From positions 201,296 through 265,295 of the forward strand of contig NZ_LMTZ01000107.1 of NCBI RefSeq assembly GCF_001456025.1: a stretch of DNA of 64,000 nucleotides, in the 5' to 3' direction. Below, piece after piece: positions 1 through 9,063 of this stretch. This DNA is from Mastigocoleus testarum BC008 (lineage in GTDB: Bacteria > Cyanobacteriota > Cyanobacteriia > Cyanobacteriales > Nostocaceae). The position numbers and the translations under genes are program-made. The notes below the pieces were generated by a model. It was not told where the DNA came from and did not search any database. It saw nothing but the letters and a program-made list of their open reading frames with translations. Numbering within the stretch: the first letter of the stretch is position 1; every line of letters begins with the position of its first letter.

Positions 1-2
1 AC

Positions 3-1025
3 TTTATTTTTGTACGTGATTTAATTCCAATCCCTGTTATTGCTTTTAGTGTAGCTGCTGTATCTTCAACTTTTTCATTTTGTCTAAGTAAAGGTATAAT
101 TGCTGCTTTCAGTAAATATGTGAAAGCACGCGAAGAATTACAGACGATAAGCATCTATGGTATCAATCCAAGACCATTCTATAAAAATGCAGAACAAATA
201 CGCTTAAGAGAAGAATATGAAGAAAAAAGTCAACAAGCGGAAGATGCAAATCGCCAATTGGAAGAAGCTAATCAAAATTTACAATATATAATAAGTGAAA
301 AACAAAATTTAGAAGAACAAAATATACAAGATAGAGAACAGCTTGAGCAACTTGAAATATTAAAAGAAGAACAGCTTCAACTAATACAAAATTTGGAACA
401 ACAAAATAATGATTATAAAAACTATTTAACTTCGATAAAACAACTCAAAACTAAATTTAATAATAGTAGAAGACCCATTAAAGACTTAGTAAATAAAGTA
501 AAAGATTTAGCTGGGAAAGATTTCGCTGGTATTGATGAATTTATTAATAACTTCAGCTTCCCTAAACTTGATATGACTCCAAAGAGTAACGACAAAACCG
601 TAGAAATACCAACTTATTACTGGAAATGGCAAAATCCTGACTTCAGTTGGCAAGATATACAATTACCTTCTGAGTTATCTTTTGTTGCTCGTAGACTTCT
701 TAGTATAATGGAGCAGCAAAATGATTTACCTGTACCTCATCATATAACCGGCTACGCACCAAGAAATGATTTAGCACAATGTTTAGTCCTGTATTTTCAA
801 CCTTATAGAGTAACTGTATATTGTCGCGATGAACAATTTAAGAGTGATGCTAAAAAGTGGGATAAGGAAGCTGAGAGTATTTTTAAAAACAAGTTAGTTG
901 AAGAGCAGATTAGTGGTTACTGTGTACTTGAAATTACAACAGAAGAAATTATGAGTCATCCTTTGGATGTATTAGAGAGAATAAAAAATGCAATTAGTTC
1001 TACTATGCAATGGGAATCTAATTAG
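3..1025 (+). CDS. membrane-anchored coiled-coil protein, 5' end outside window
   Basis: The frame is open back to the first bases of the window, so the start codon lies upstream and the GTG at 120 is internal. The extra N-terminal part contains a hydrophobic stretch (about codons 8-35, with IPIPVIAFSVAAVSS) that looks like a membrane segment. A long Glu/Gln/Asn-rich coiled coil follows (roughly 240-450), then a globular C-terminal part with aromatic residues (YYWKWQNPDFSW). I recognise no family. The stop is 2 bp before the next ATG, so the genes are probably translationally coupled in one operon with the pentapeptide-repeat gene and the small protein after it. Function unknown; a membrane scaffold or sensor is only a guess. 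Confidence 0.75.
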   Translation, partial: FIFVRDLIPIPVIAFSVAAVSSTFSFCLSKGIIAAFSKYVKAREELQTISIYGINPRPFYKNAEQIRLREEYEEKSQQAEDANRQLEEANQNLQYIISEKQNLEEQNIQDREQLEQLEILKEEQLQLIQNLEQQNNDYKNYLTSIKQLKTKFNNSRRPIKDLVNKVKDLAGKDFAGIDEFINNFSFPKLDMTPKSNDKTVEIPTYYWKWQNPDFSWQDIQLPSELSFVARRLLSIMEQQNDLPVPHHITGYAPRNDLAQCLVLYFQPYRVTVYCRDEQFKSDAKKWDKEAESIFKNKLVEEQISGYCVLEITTEEIMSHPLDVLERIKNAISSTMQWESN

Positions 1026-1027
1026 TC

Positions 1028-2926
1028 ATGAAAATCAATTTTGCAATTACACCTAAACACAGAAGTGTTTTTCCACCAGAAGAGTTAAATATTAGTTTTG
1101 AGCATAACGCTCATGTTTGCAGTTTGGTCGTACATGGAGACCTTCAAAATCCTCAAGTGTACATCATACCTACAGCGCTATTTTCAACCATACCAACTTC
1201 AAAATGCTGGTTTTTCATGGATATATCTTGGTCAAAGTTAAATGGCTTTGAGTTTAACCAGTATAGTGACTCAGAAATTAGGGTTCATATTAACTCTACT
1301 CCTCTAAGTTCTAGTACGGGTAAATTAAAAGGTGCAGACAAGATACGGATTAATAATGATTTAATTTCTATTACCTTTAAAGCCGAAGTAAATCAGATAG
1401 ACTTAAGTAATAAAGATCCAAGAATATTTTTAGAAAAATGTAGTGAATATGGAATTAAAATTATTGATGTTGATTTTTCAGAACTTATTAATTTAAATAA
1501 TATCTGCTGTTCGAATAGTTATTTTTATAATGTTAATTTTCTTGGGTGCAATTTGGAAAATTCTGATTTCAGTAATTCTAATTTTTATCATTTAAGATTT
1601 GTTGATTCTAATCTTGAAAGTGTTATTTTTAATAAGTCTTATTTTTCTGATGTAGGATTTTTGCATGTAGTTTTAAAAAAAGCGAGATTTGAGCAATGTC
1701 ATGTCTATCGTAGTAGAATAAGAATTGAAGAAGATCGAACCCTAATTTTTAATGACTGTGATTTAAGATATTCTAGCTTTATAAAATGTGATATAAGTAG
1801 TAAGTTGTATAATTGCGATTTAACAAACGCAGATTTTTCTGAAGGAAAGATTTCAGCAACTAACTTTTATAATTGTCGTTTAAATCAAACAATATTTACT
1901 AAGTCTAAATTTGTTTCATTATTAGATGAGATTAACAAATCAAAAGTTAATAAGATAAAAGATTTAGAAGCCGACCAAACTTTGCTGATTCGTTGTTGTA
2001 TTGGAAATAAATCTGAATTTATAAAGGGTGAACAATATATTAATAATAAAGGAAAAATTCTAAACTGCAAATTCAACAGTGCATTAATGAGTTTTGTTGA
2101 TATTAGTAATAACATCATTCAAAATACAGACTTTGAAGCAACTGATTTATCGAGAGCAAAGCTTTACAATTGTGAATTTATTAGAAGTAGCTTTCACGGG
2201 AGAGAAAATAAAGCTGCTAATCTTTCATTAGCGGATATTTCTTTTAGTAAGTTTCGAGAAGAATGTAATTTAAGTGAAGTAAATTTAACAAAAGCAAGAC
2301 TAGTAAAAATAAATATAGATAGATGTAATTTTGTGAAAAGTGTTTTCTGCGAAGCTAAACTAATAAATAGTAACTTTAGTCTTAGCGATATGACTGGTTC
2401 AGATTTTAGAAGTGCAGACTTAACTGCAGTAAGCATGGATAGATGCAAGCTTCACAGTGCTAATTTTTATAACACTCAAAGAGGAAGCTTTAATTTAAAT
2501 ATAACAAGTGAGCAAAAAAATAGTGAAGAAAAAAAATTAATAAGTAATTGCGATATTGACTTCATTGAGTGGAGTCCGAGCCCAGAGAAATATGGAGAAA
2601 TTCAAATAACTAAACAAGATTTTTTAAAGATAGTTACGGGACAAATATCTCCGATTGCTGTTATATCTAATCTTTCTAAAGAAAGTGCTTCAATTGTATC
2701 GTACATATATAATGATACAAAGGCTGAAGCTACTGCTAAAAGCGCTGCTCAAGATTTAAATGATGCTTCAATCGAGATAGGTGGTGATGTGAATGATAGT
2801 GAAATGGACGGAGCCACTATTGAAACTAAAGCTTATGAAGGTTCTGATTCGGATGAAGAAGATATCTCAACAAATGACGAATCTAATACAGATGAATCTT
2901 CTACTGAAGAAGATGAACAAGACTAA
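1028..2926 (+). CDS. pentapeptide-repeat protein with acidic C-terminal tail
   Basis: 632 aa. An N-terminal domain of about 140 residues of unknown type is followed by irregular pentapeptide repeats from about residue 155 to 490 (units such as CNLEN, SDFSN, SNFYH, TDFEA, TDLSR, SDFRS, ADLTA), which fold as a right-handed quadrilateral beta helix in this family. Near the C-terminus is the segment NDASIEIGGDVNDSEMDG, then a strongly acidic tail (DSDEEDIS...EEDEQD). The same Ile-Gly-Gly motif opens the next gene. It starts 2 bp after the upstream stop. AT-rich codons and no HIP1 sites suggest an accessory gene. Pentapeptide proteins are often protein-protein scaffolds; the specific role here is unknown. 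Confidence 0.8.
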   Translation: MKINFAITPKHRSVFPPEELNISFEHNAHVCSLVVHGDLQNPQVYIIPTALFSTIPTSKCWFFMDISWSKLNGFEFNQYSDSEIRVHINSTPLSSSTGKLKGADKIRINNDLISITFKAEVNQIDLSNKDPRIFLEKCSEYGIKIIDVDFSELINLNNICCSNSYFYNVNFLGCNLENSDFSNSNFYHLRFVDSNLESVIFNKSYFSDVGFLHVVLKKARFEQCHVYRSRIRIEEDRTLIFNDCDLRYSSFIKCDISSKLYNCDLTNADFSEGKISATNFYNCRLNQTIFTKSKFVSLLDEINKSKVNKIKDLEADQTLLIRCCIGNKSEFIKGEQYINNKGKILNCKFNSALMSFVDISNNIIQNTDFEATDLSRAKLYNCEFIRSSFHGRENKAANLSLADISFSKFREECNLSEVNLTKARLVKINIDRCNFVKSVFCEAKLINSNFSLSDMTGSDFRSADLTAVSMDRCKLHSANFYNTQRGSFNLNITSEQKNSEEKKLISNCDIDFIEWSPSPEKYGEIQITKQDFLKIVTGQISPIAVISNLSKESASIVSYIYNDTKAEATAKSAAQDLNDASIEIGGDVNDSEMDGATIETKAYEGSDSDEEDISTNDESNTDESSTEEDEQD

Positions 2927-2967
2927 ATTTTATTAATTGAAACGCAGTTGATAAATGAGGTAAAAGC

Positions 2968-3414
2968 ATGGCTAATGAAAATGACGCATCGCTAAAAATT
3001 GGTGGTAATGTGAATCACTCAAAAGTTAGAAGTGGAAAAATTAAGACTGTCCAAGGGAAAGATACAGCAAAAAATAATGCCTCTGTGTCTATTGACAAAG
3101 ATGTAACTGATTCTTCTGAAATAGAAGGTGGTCAAATTGAAATTTCTCAATCAATCGATATCGCTAAATTGAAAGCTGAACTTCGGAAAGAAATTCAGCC
3201 ATTTATAGAAAAACTCGCTGAATCTTCTATCACTCGAAGCGAAGCTGTAGCCACTGAAGCTATCAAAGAAGAGATTAAGAGTAAACCAACTCTCAAGAAA
3301 CGATTTCTGAGTGCATTGGAAGCAGGTGGTACGGAAATATTAAAGGAAATATTCAAGCATCCTGTTATTACTATTTCTATTGAGACAGTGAAGGGATTTT
3401 TGAAAAGTAGTTAA
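2968..3414 (+). CDS. small protein with repeated IGG-V-S beta motifs and helical C-terminus
   Basis: 148 aa, third gene of the left-edge operon, 41 bp after the pentapeptide gene, with a GAGG-type ribosome site upstream of the ATG. The N-terminal half has two copies of a short pattern: NDASLKIGGNVNHSKV and NNASVSIDKDVTDSSEIEGG, each followed by a strand-like G-x-I-x-T/S segment. The first copy also matches the end of the preceding protein, including at DNA level (2758-2805 against 2979-3026). The C-terminal half is predicted helical and Lys/Glu-rich, ending in a hydrophobic ITISIETVKGFL. No family recognised. An adaptor or effector-recruitment role next to a CHAT-STAND gene is inference only. 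Confidence 0.7.
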   Translation: MANENDASLKIGGNVNHSKVRSGKIKTVQGKDTAKNNASVSIDKDVTDSSEIEGGQIEISQSIDIAKLKAELRKEIQPFIEKLAESSITRSEAVATEAIKEEIKSKPTLKKRFLSALEAGGTEILKEIFKHPVITISIETVKGFLKSS

Positions 3415-3452
3415 TCTAGTTTGGCATAGATAAAAAATATTAACATTTACCA

Positions 3453-6400
3453 CTACTCCACACCATCGCACAAATGCCTATCTTCCTCACTGAGACTAGC
3501 ATTATATTTGAGATAATCCCGCGCCCAATTACAACCACTGCTCAGTAAATCATTTAATTCAACATCCTGTGCTTTCATCTTCTCAACATTCCATAGCTTC
3601 ACCGTCTTATCGTAACTACCAGAGACGATGGTTTTCCCGTCAGGACTAAATGCTACCCCAATGACCTCTGCATCATGTCCCCTGAGGGTTGCAATCAACT
3701 GTCCCTGAATATTCCATAATCTTACCGTCCCATCGTTACTTCCAGATGCAACTATTTTCCCGTTGGGACTAAATGCGACACCCCAGACTTCTGCATCATT
3801 TTCCTTAAGAATAGTCTCTATCGGTTCGCCTTGACTATTCCACAGCTTCACGGTTCCATCGTTACCAGCAGAAGCAATTGTTGTACCGTCAGGGCTAAAT
3901 GCTACACCCCATACCCCTGCATTATGTCCCCTCAGAGTTTTAAGCTCAATACCCTGAATATTCCACAGCTTTACGGTTCCATCGTTGCTTGCAGAAGCGA
4001 TAGTTTTACCGTCAGGACTAAATGCTACACCCCAGACTGGACCGTCATGTCCCTTCAAAGTTTTTAGTAACTGTCCTTCAATACTCCAGAGCTTTACTGT
4101 TTTATCGTTACTTACTGAGGCAATAATTTTACCGTCAGGGCTAAATGCTACACCCCAGACTAAATCGTCATGTCCTTCAAGGGTTTTGATTAATTCTCCT
4201 TGCATGTTCCACAATTTCACGGTTCTGTCCGAACTGGTAGAAGCAATAATTTTACTGTCAGGACTAAATGCTACGCCCCACACTAAATTGCCATGTCCTT
4301 TCAGAGTTGCAATGTTCTGTCCCTGGGTATTCCATAAGTTTACTGTTTTATCATTACTAGCAGAAGCAATGGTTTTGCCGTCAGGGCTAAATGCTACCCC
4401 GATCACTGATGCTTGATGTCCCTTGAAAGTTTTACTTTCCTGCTCTTGAATATTCCACAGTTTTATTGTTTTATCATAACTGGTAGAAGCGATGGTCTTC
4501 CCATCGGGGCTAAATACTACCCCAATTACACCTCCATCATGCCCTTCAAAAGTTTTAATCTCAATACCTTGCAGATTCCATAATTTCACTGTCCTATCCG
4601 AACTACCTGAAGCAATAGTTTTACCGTCGGGGCTAAATGACACATTCCGAACTCTTCCATCGTGACCCCTGAAAGTTCTGATTAGTTCTCCTTGAATATT
4701 CCATAATTTTACTGTCTTATCTCTACTACCCGAAGCAATAGTTTTGCCATCGGGACTAAATGCGACTCCTACAACTCCTGCATCATGTCCCCTAAGGGTT
4801 TGAATTTCCTGTCCCTGGATATTCCATAGTTTGACGGTTTTATCCGAACTAGCAGAGGCTATGCTATTCCCGTCAGGGCTAAACGCCACTCCAATTACCT
4901 CTAATTCATGTCCTCTAAGAGTTTTAAGTAATTCTCCCTGAATATTCCAAAGTTTTATTGTTCTATCTCTACTAGTTGAGGCGATAGTTTCACTGTCGGG
5001 GCTGAATACCACCCTAAGAACCGGTGCAGTATGTCCCTTAAGAGTTCTAAGCAATTTTCCCTGGGTATTCCACAACTTTACTGTATTATCTCTACTGGTG
5101 GAGGCGATGGTCTTTCCGTCTGAGCTAAATGCTACTCCACTGACTGGTCCCTTATGTCCCCTCAGAGTTCTAATCAATTTTCCTTGATTATTCCACAGCT
5201 TCACCGTACTATCGTAACTACTAGAAGCAATGATTTTACCGTCAGGACTAAATGCTACATCTATGACCGGCGCGCTATGCTTTGCTAACCGATTGCGTTC
5301 CTCTACTGCATATACGGATGTCTCTAAAGCTGTAAGCTGTCTGGAAGTATTAGCTGTTTTATTTTGTAGTGGTTTTGCCGCTCGTAAACCTTCTATTAGG
5401 GCATCTAAATATTTTCCTTGATTGGAAAGTTCTAGTGAATAGTTTGCAAGAGCATTACTTTGTTTGAGCAAGGTCATTTCAGATTGTTGCCATTGTAACC
5501 AAGCAAATCCAGAAAGACCTAAAGCTAATACAAAACCACTAGCCAAACTGAAAACAGTCAGCTTTCTTCTACGTTTTTCCTGATTTTTTTGTTGCAGGCG
5601 CAATCTTGTACTACTTTTAATAAAGTCTTGTTCGGAAGATGCAAGGTCAAATGGTCGCTGTTTAAGCCTTTCTTGGGCGTCTAACAACATTGCACCTCGT
5701 AACAATGCTTCTTCATCCCGCCCACTCTGCTCCCATTGATACATTGCAACACGCAAACGTTCTTGCCAAGCCCGGAAGTTACGGTCAAAATCGATCCATT
5801 GTCGCAGTTGACCCCATTCCCGAATTAAGGCTTCATGGACAATTTCTACCGTCTCAACTCGATCGCCTTCATCCCAAGCCGTGACTACCAAACGATAATC
5901 AGCTAGACGTTTGACTAGATCCCAATTATATGCATCTACCTCATGACGATTTGCGACCCGTTTAGTGTCTTCCGTACCTTCTCCTGGGCGTACTAGTTGA
6001 ATAAATATCCGTTCGGCTTGTTGTTTTTCTGTAACGGACAAGATATTTAGGACGGAATCTGCATATTTGGCTAAAGCTTTCTCTAAACCGCCAATTTCTC
6101 CATAAGCTTGGTGTGTAAGGTACCATTTATTTGGTTTGTCCCATAGTTGGGTCAGGGTAAACTCTAGTAAAGGTAAACGCCCTGGTTGTTTGCCTAGATC
6201 GTCAATTAATTTTGCCGTTAAACCTTTTTCTAATTCCACCTTCATTTTTTCGGCAGGTTTTTCTATTGCTTGGGCTAATTCCTCCCGGTTCATTGAGGTG
6301 AGTAATATTGGTGGATATTTCTGCAAGGTTTCACCCATTGGTTGATAATCCAAGGCTTTTCCCATAAAGTCAGCCCTGAGTGTGATAACCAAAGTGAAGA

Positions 6401-8084
6401 AATTCGGGGCGAATTTTACAGCATATAATAATGCATCTAGAAAAGGTTGACGCTGTGATTCAGTCGCCAAAGTATAAAGTTCTTCAAACTGATCGGCAAT
6501 TAGTACAAAACTTCCGTGGAGTTTTTGCCCAGCGGAAATAATAATATCTTTAATGAACCCACACAAAGCTTGCTGGTCATATTGCAAATCTACTTCTAAT
6601 TCCAGTTCCTGCAATCTGCGGCTGTTAGTTTCTATTTCTTTGTCCCTTTGAAACTCAATCAAGGATTGCACGTGGGAATTTAAAGCTATTGCTAAAGCAT
6701 CAAAGGGATTTTTTCCCGGACGGAAGGATACTATGTGCTCAGTACCAGCAGTTCTCAAACGAGGAACCAAACCAGCAAATACCAAAGAAGATTTTCCACT
6801 TCCAGAAGCACCAACCACAGCAGCTAATGGTTTAGTATTTACAGCATCGACCAAATCTGCAATGTATTTATCTCTACCAAAGAACATCGATGTATCTTCT
6901 TCCCTGAATGGGGATAACCCTTTGTAAGGAGAATCGGGAAGTTTTCCTGTTAGTCCTCCCAAATCTTCCCAATTGGGAGCTGGATCTGAAGTATTTTGAC
7001 AAATAATTGGTAACCAATTGACCCCTGGTATTTGCTTTTGAGAATCTTCTTTATTTGTAAGTTCTTGGAGTTTAACCCTTGCATCTCGTACAGAAGCAAA
7101 TAAAGATTTTCCTTGAGAAAAAGAATGTAAAAAATACTTGAGAAAATCTTGGGCGATTTTATCCGGTACTGGTTCTCGCCAGACAATAACATATGGCAAA
7201 CCCAAATTTGCTAGTTGTTGTGCTAAACCCAAACCATCGCAAGAATTGAAGATAGCTAACCTTAAACCTTTAACAATCGCCTCGCGGAAAGTATTCCTAA
7301 TTTCCTCTGGATTTAAGCGATCGCTAGGACTTATTTGTAATGAACCTATTTGACTGTTGCGATCGCTTTCACTGTGACCGCTATAAAACAAGATGTCACA
7401 AGGTTCATCCCATAACTTGATAAAGTCTGAGCGCTGTGGTTGGGAGAGAAAAGTTAATTCTGCTCCCTGTTGCTTTAATTTTTCGATTAATTCTCGATCT
7501 GTTTCAATATCTATATTTTGGCTGTCACCAAATATACTAGTTATTTTAACTCGCCGAAATACTTGATTTTCAATTGGTTTGACTTTTAATTGAGACTTAT
7601 TTAAGGATAATCCAACCTCTACACTGGAATTGTCGGGGAAGTAATTCCATTCTCGCCAAGGGAGACGATGTAAAATATCTGACGTCGATTGAGATTTAAT
7701 TTCCTGAGTATCAACAATAAATATTATTTCAGGATTGGAATCTGATATTACTAATGGTTTTAATTGTGATTTAACGCTATCAAGCCAAGAGTTTAATTGG
7801 TTTTGCAAACTTTGAGCAGAATTTTCACATTCCTGATAGCATTCAGACCAGGAAAAATTAGTAGTTTGTTTTTTTTTGAATCCCAATCTCAAAGGACCAA
7901 CTAAATTGATATACGTACTTTGCCATGTTTGATATAAGGTTGGAATTTCTGGTGCGGGTGGAAGTTGGACTTCTAGTTCTGTAGGTTTCCTCTCAGCACT
8001 GATGAAGTGTACTGTGCTTTGATTTCGACTAAATCCTTCCTGAAAGTTACCATCACCAAACTTTAAGCTTACCAGAATCTGCAT
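3453..8084 (-). CDS. CHAT protease - STAND NTPase - 14x WD40 protein
   Basis: 1543 aa. An N-terminal CHAT (caspase-like) domain carries the His of ILFYSGHSES (His237) and the Cys of IFNSCDGLG (Cys282), so the protease dyad looks intact. A STAND NTPase module follows (SPYKGLSPF..., Walker A GASGSGKSS with Lys431, Walker B-like FVLIADQFEELY), then one membrane-type helix at about 838-860 and 14 WD40 repeats of about 41 residues (about 925-1500), enough for two seven-bladed propellers. The tail GCNWARDYLKYN...LCDG is common in cyanobacterial WD40-STAND proteins. CHAT-STAND-WD40 proteins are predicted receptors in which ligand sensing unleashes proteolysis; no substrate can be named. It is convergent with the operon at 1-3414. 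Confidence 0.93.
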   Translation of the reverse strand: MQILVSLKFGDGNFQEGFSRNQSTVHFISAERKPTELEVQLPPAPEIPTLYQTWQSTYINLVGPLRLGFKKKQTTNFSWSECYQECENSAQSLQNQLNSWLDSVKSQLKPLVISDSNPEIIFIVDTQEIKSQSTSDILHRLPWREWNYFPDNSSVEVGLSLNKSQLKVKPIENQVFRRVKITSIFGDSQNIDIETDRELIEKLKQQGAELTFLSQPQRSDFIKLWDEPCDILFYSGHSESDRNSQIGSLQISPSDRLNPEEIRNTFREAIVKGLRLAIFNSCDGLGLAQQLANLGLPYVIVWREPVPDKIAQDFLKYFLHSFSQGKSLFASVRDARVKLQELTNKEDSQKQIPGVNWLPIICQNTSDPAPNWEDLGGLTGKLPDSPYKGLSPFREEDTSMFFGRDKYIADLVDAVNTKPLAAVVGASGSGKSSLVFAGLVPRLRTAGTEHIVSFRPGKNPFDALAIALNSHVQSLIEFQRDKEIETNSRRLQELELEVDLQYDQQALCGFIKDIIISAGQKLHGSFVLIADQFEELYTLATESQRQPFLDALLYAVKFAPNFFTLVITLRADFMGKALDYQPMGETLQKYPPILLTSMNREELAQAIEKPAEKMKVELEKGLTAKLIDDLGKQPGRLPLLEFTLTQLWDKPNKWYLTHQAYGEIGGLEKALAKYADSVLNILSVTEKQQAERIFIQLVRPGEGTEDTKRVANRHEVDAYNWDLVKRLADYRLVVTAWDEGDRVETVEIVHEALIREWGQLRQWIDFDRNFRAWQERLRVAMYQWEQSGRDEEALLRGAMLLDAQERLKQRPFDLASSEQDFIKSSTRLRLQQKNQEKRRRKLTVFSLASGFVLALGLSGFAWLQWQQSEMTLLKQSNALANYSLELSNQGKYLDALIEGLRAAKPLQNKTANTSRQLTALETSVYAVEERNRLAKHSAPVIDVAFSPDGKIIASSSYDSTVKLWNNQGKLIRTLRGHKGPVSGVAFSSDGKTIASTSRDNTVKLWNTQGKLLRTLKGHTAPVLRVVFSPDSETIASTSRDRTIKLWNIQGELLKTLRGHELEVIGVAFSPDGNSIASASSDKTVKLWNIQGQEIQTLRGHDAGVVGVAFSPDGKTIASGSRDKTVKLWNIQGELIRTFRGHDGRVRNVSFSPDGKTIASGSSDRTVKLWNLQGIEIKTFEGHDGGVIGVVFSPDGKTIASTSYDKTIKLWNIQEQESKTFKGHQASVIGVAFSPDGKTIASASNDKTVNLWNTQGQNIATLKGHGNLVWGVAFSPDSKIIASTSSDRTVKLWNMQGELIKTLEGHDDLVWGVAFSPDGKIIASVSNDKTVKLWSIEGQLLKTLKGHDGPVWGVAFSPDGKTIASASNDGTVKLWNIQGIELKTLRGHNAGVWGVAFSPDGTTIASAGNDGTVKLWNSQGEPIETILKENDAEVWGVAFSPNGKIVASGSNDGTVRLWNIQGQLIATLRGHDAEVIGVAFSPDGKTIVSGSYDKTVKLWNVEKMKAQDVELNDLLSSGCNWARDYLKYNASLSEEDRHLCDGVE
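3590..5270 (-). repeat. 14 tandem WD40 units (123 bp each)
   Basis: Fourteen units share the core GVAFSPDGKTIAS-S-D-TVKLWN-QG and start at HD-x-V. Most positions are nearly invariant between units, with variation concentrated around the loops before GVAFS and after LWN. The count of 14 fits two complete seven-bladed propellers. Confidence 0.9.
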
Positions 8085-9063
8085 CTTTACTTATTGGAAT
8101 TACTTAAGGATATAAGTTCATCAGGTTTTGTAGTCGATTGGATTGAAGAGCATGAGCCCATACTGTGCGACGATGCATAACCCAACAAAGCTCAATAATT
8201 TAGGTCACTAGGGTCGTGGAAAAATCGGAAATACTATAAGTTAATACAATAAATTTAGGTTTTTGTTGTTGAACTTATGCATAAAGGATGATGTTGCACT
8301 TAATAGGCAAAATGAGCAAATATATACTTGTTGAACATATAACATAATGGTTATAATCGAGATTTTAGCGCTTATACACACTATCGCCTACAAATAATCC
8401 GTACGTGATTCCAAATTTCCAATCAATAATGTGATGCGAATAGACTATTGATTGGATTATTAGACTTTCTTGAAAGAAATTAAAAAAGGTTAATCAACTG
8501 AATTAAACAACTATCCAGCCTAGGGTTGGGGATTAATTTCACAGAGTCAAGCAAAATAAATAAATAAATATAAAGATAATTAGTGACTCTAAAATAACTG
8601 CATAAGAAATATTAGTATCTGTCAAGCAAAAATATTTTTTGTTTTGTTGAGTATAATTCTGTAGATAAAAATTTGCTGACCTCGACAATTCAATTCCATA
8701 TTAAATTACCGTAATTTAACCAAAATCAGAGAGAATCGGTCAACCATATGAGGATAAAGCTGGAATCAGCTTATAGTATTAAATACATAGTAAAAATATA
8801 ATTTTGTATAACAAAACAAACTTTAATATAAACAACAAGGTTCAATATAATTATAGATTGGTAACATTTATTTCCCGAACCCTATCCTTAATATCTCATT
8901 CCCTATTCCCTAGCATCCACCTTTCAAGGTATATTAAGCTATATTTCAGATGAGTGACAAATTTTCTATCTGGTATCAATTTCTCCGAATTCTACACAGG
9001 AGTACATAAAAGTTTGTAGAGTAAGGTTAATACCTCTTAACAGTTCTTAATTAAAATTGTCTT
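8085..9063. other. 979-bp AT-rich intergenic region
   Basis: This lies between the divergent CHAT-STAND gene and the antiporter gene and must hold both promoters. I see no convincing ORF, hairpin terminator, tRNA or HIP1 site in it. Confidence 0.6.

Noticed and set aside
3831..5421. Several plus-strand frames opposite the WD40 repeats
   Set aside because: They repeat with the 123-bp WD40 period and are antisense shadows of the CHAT-STAND-WD40 gene.
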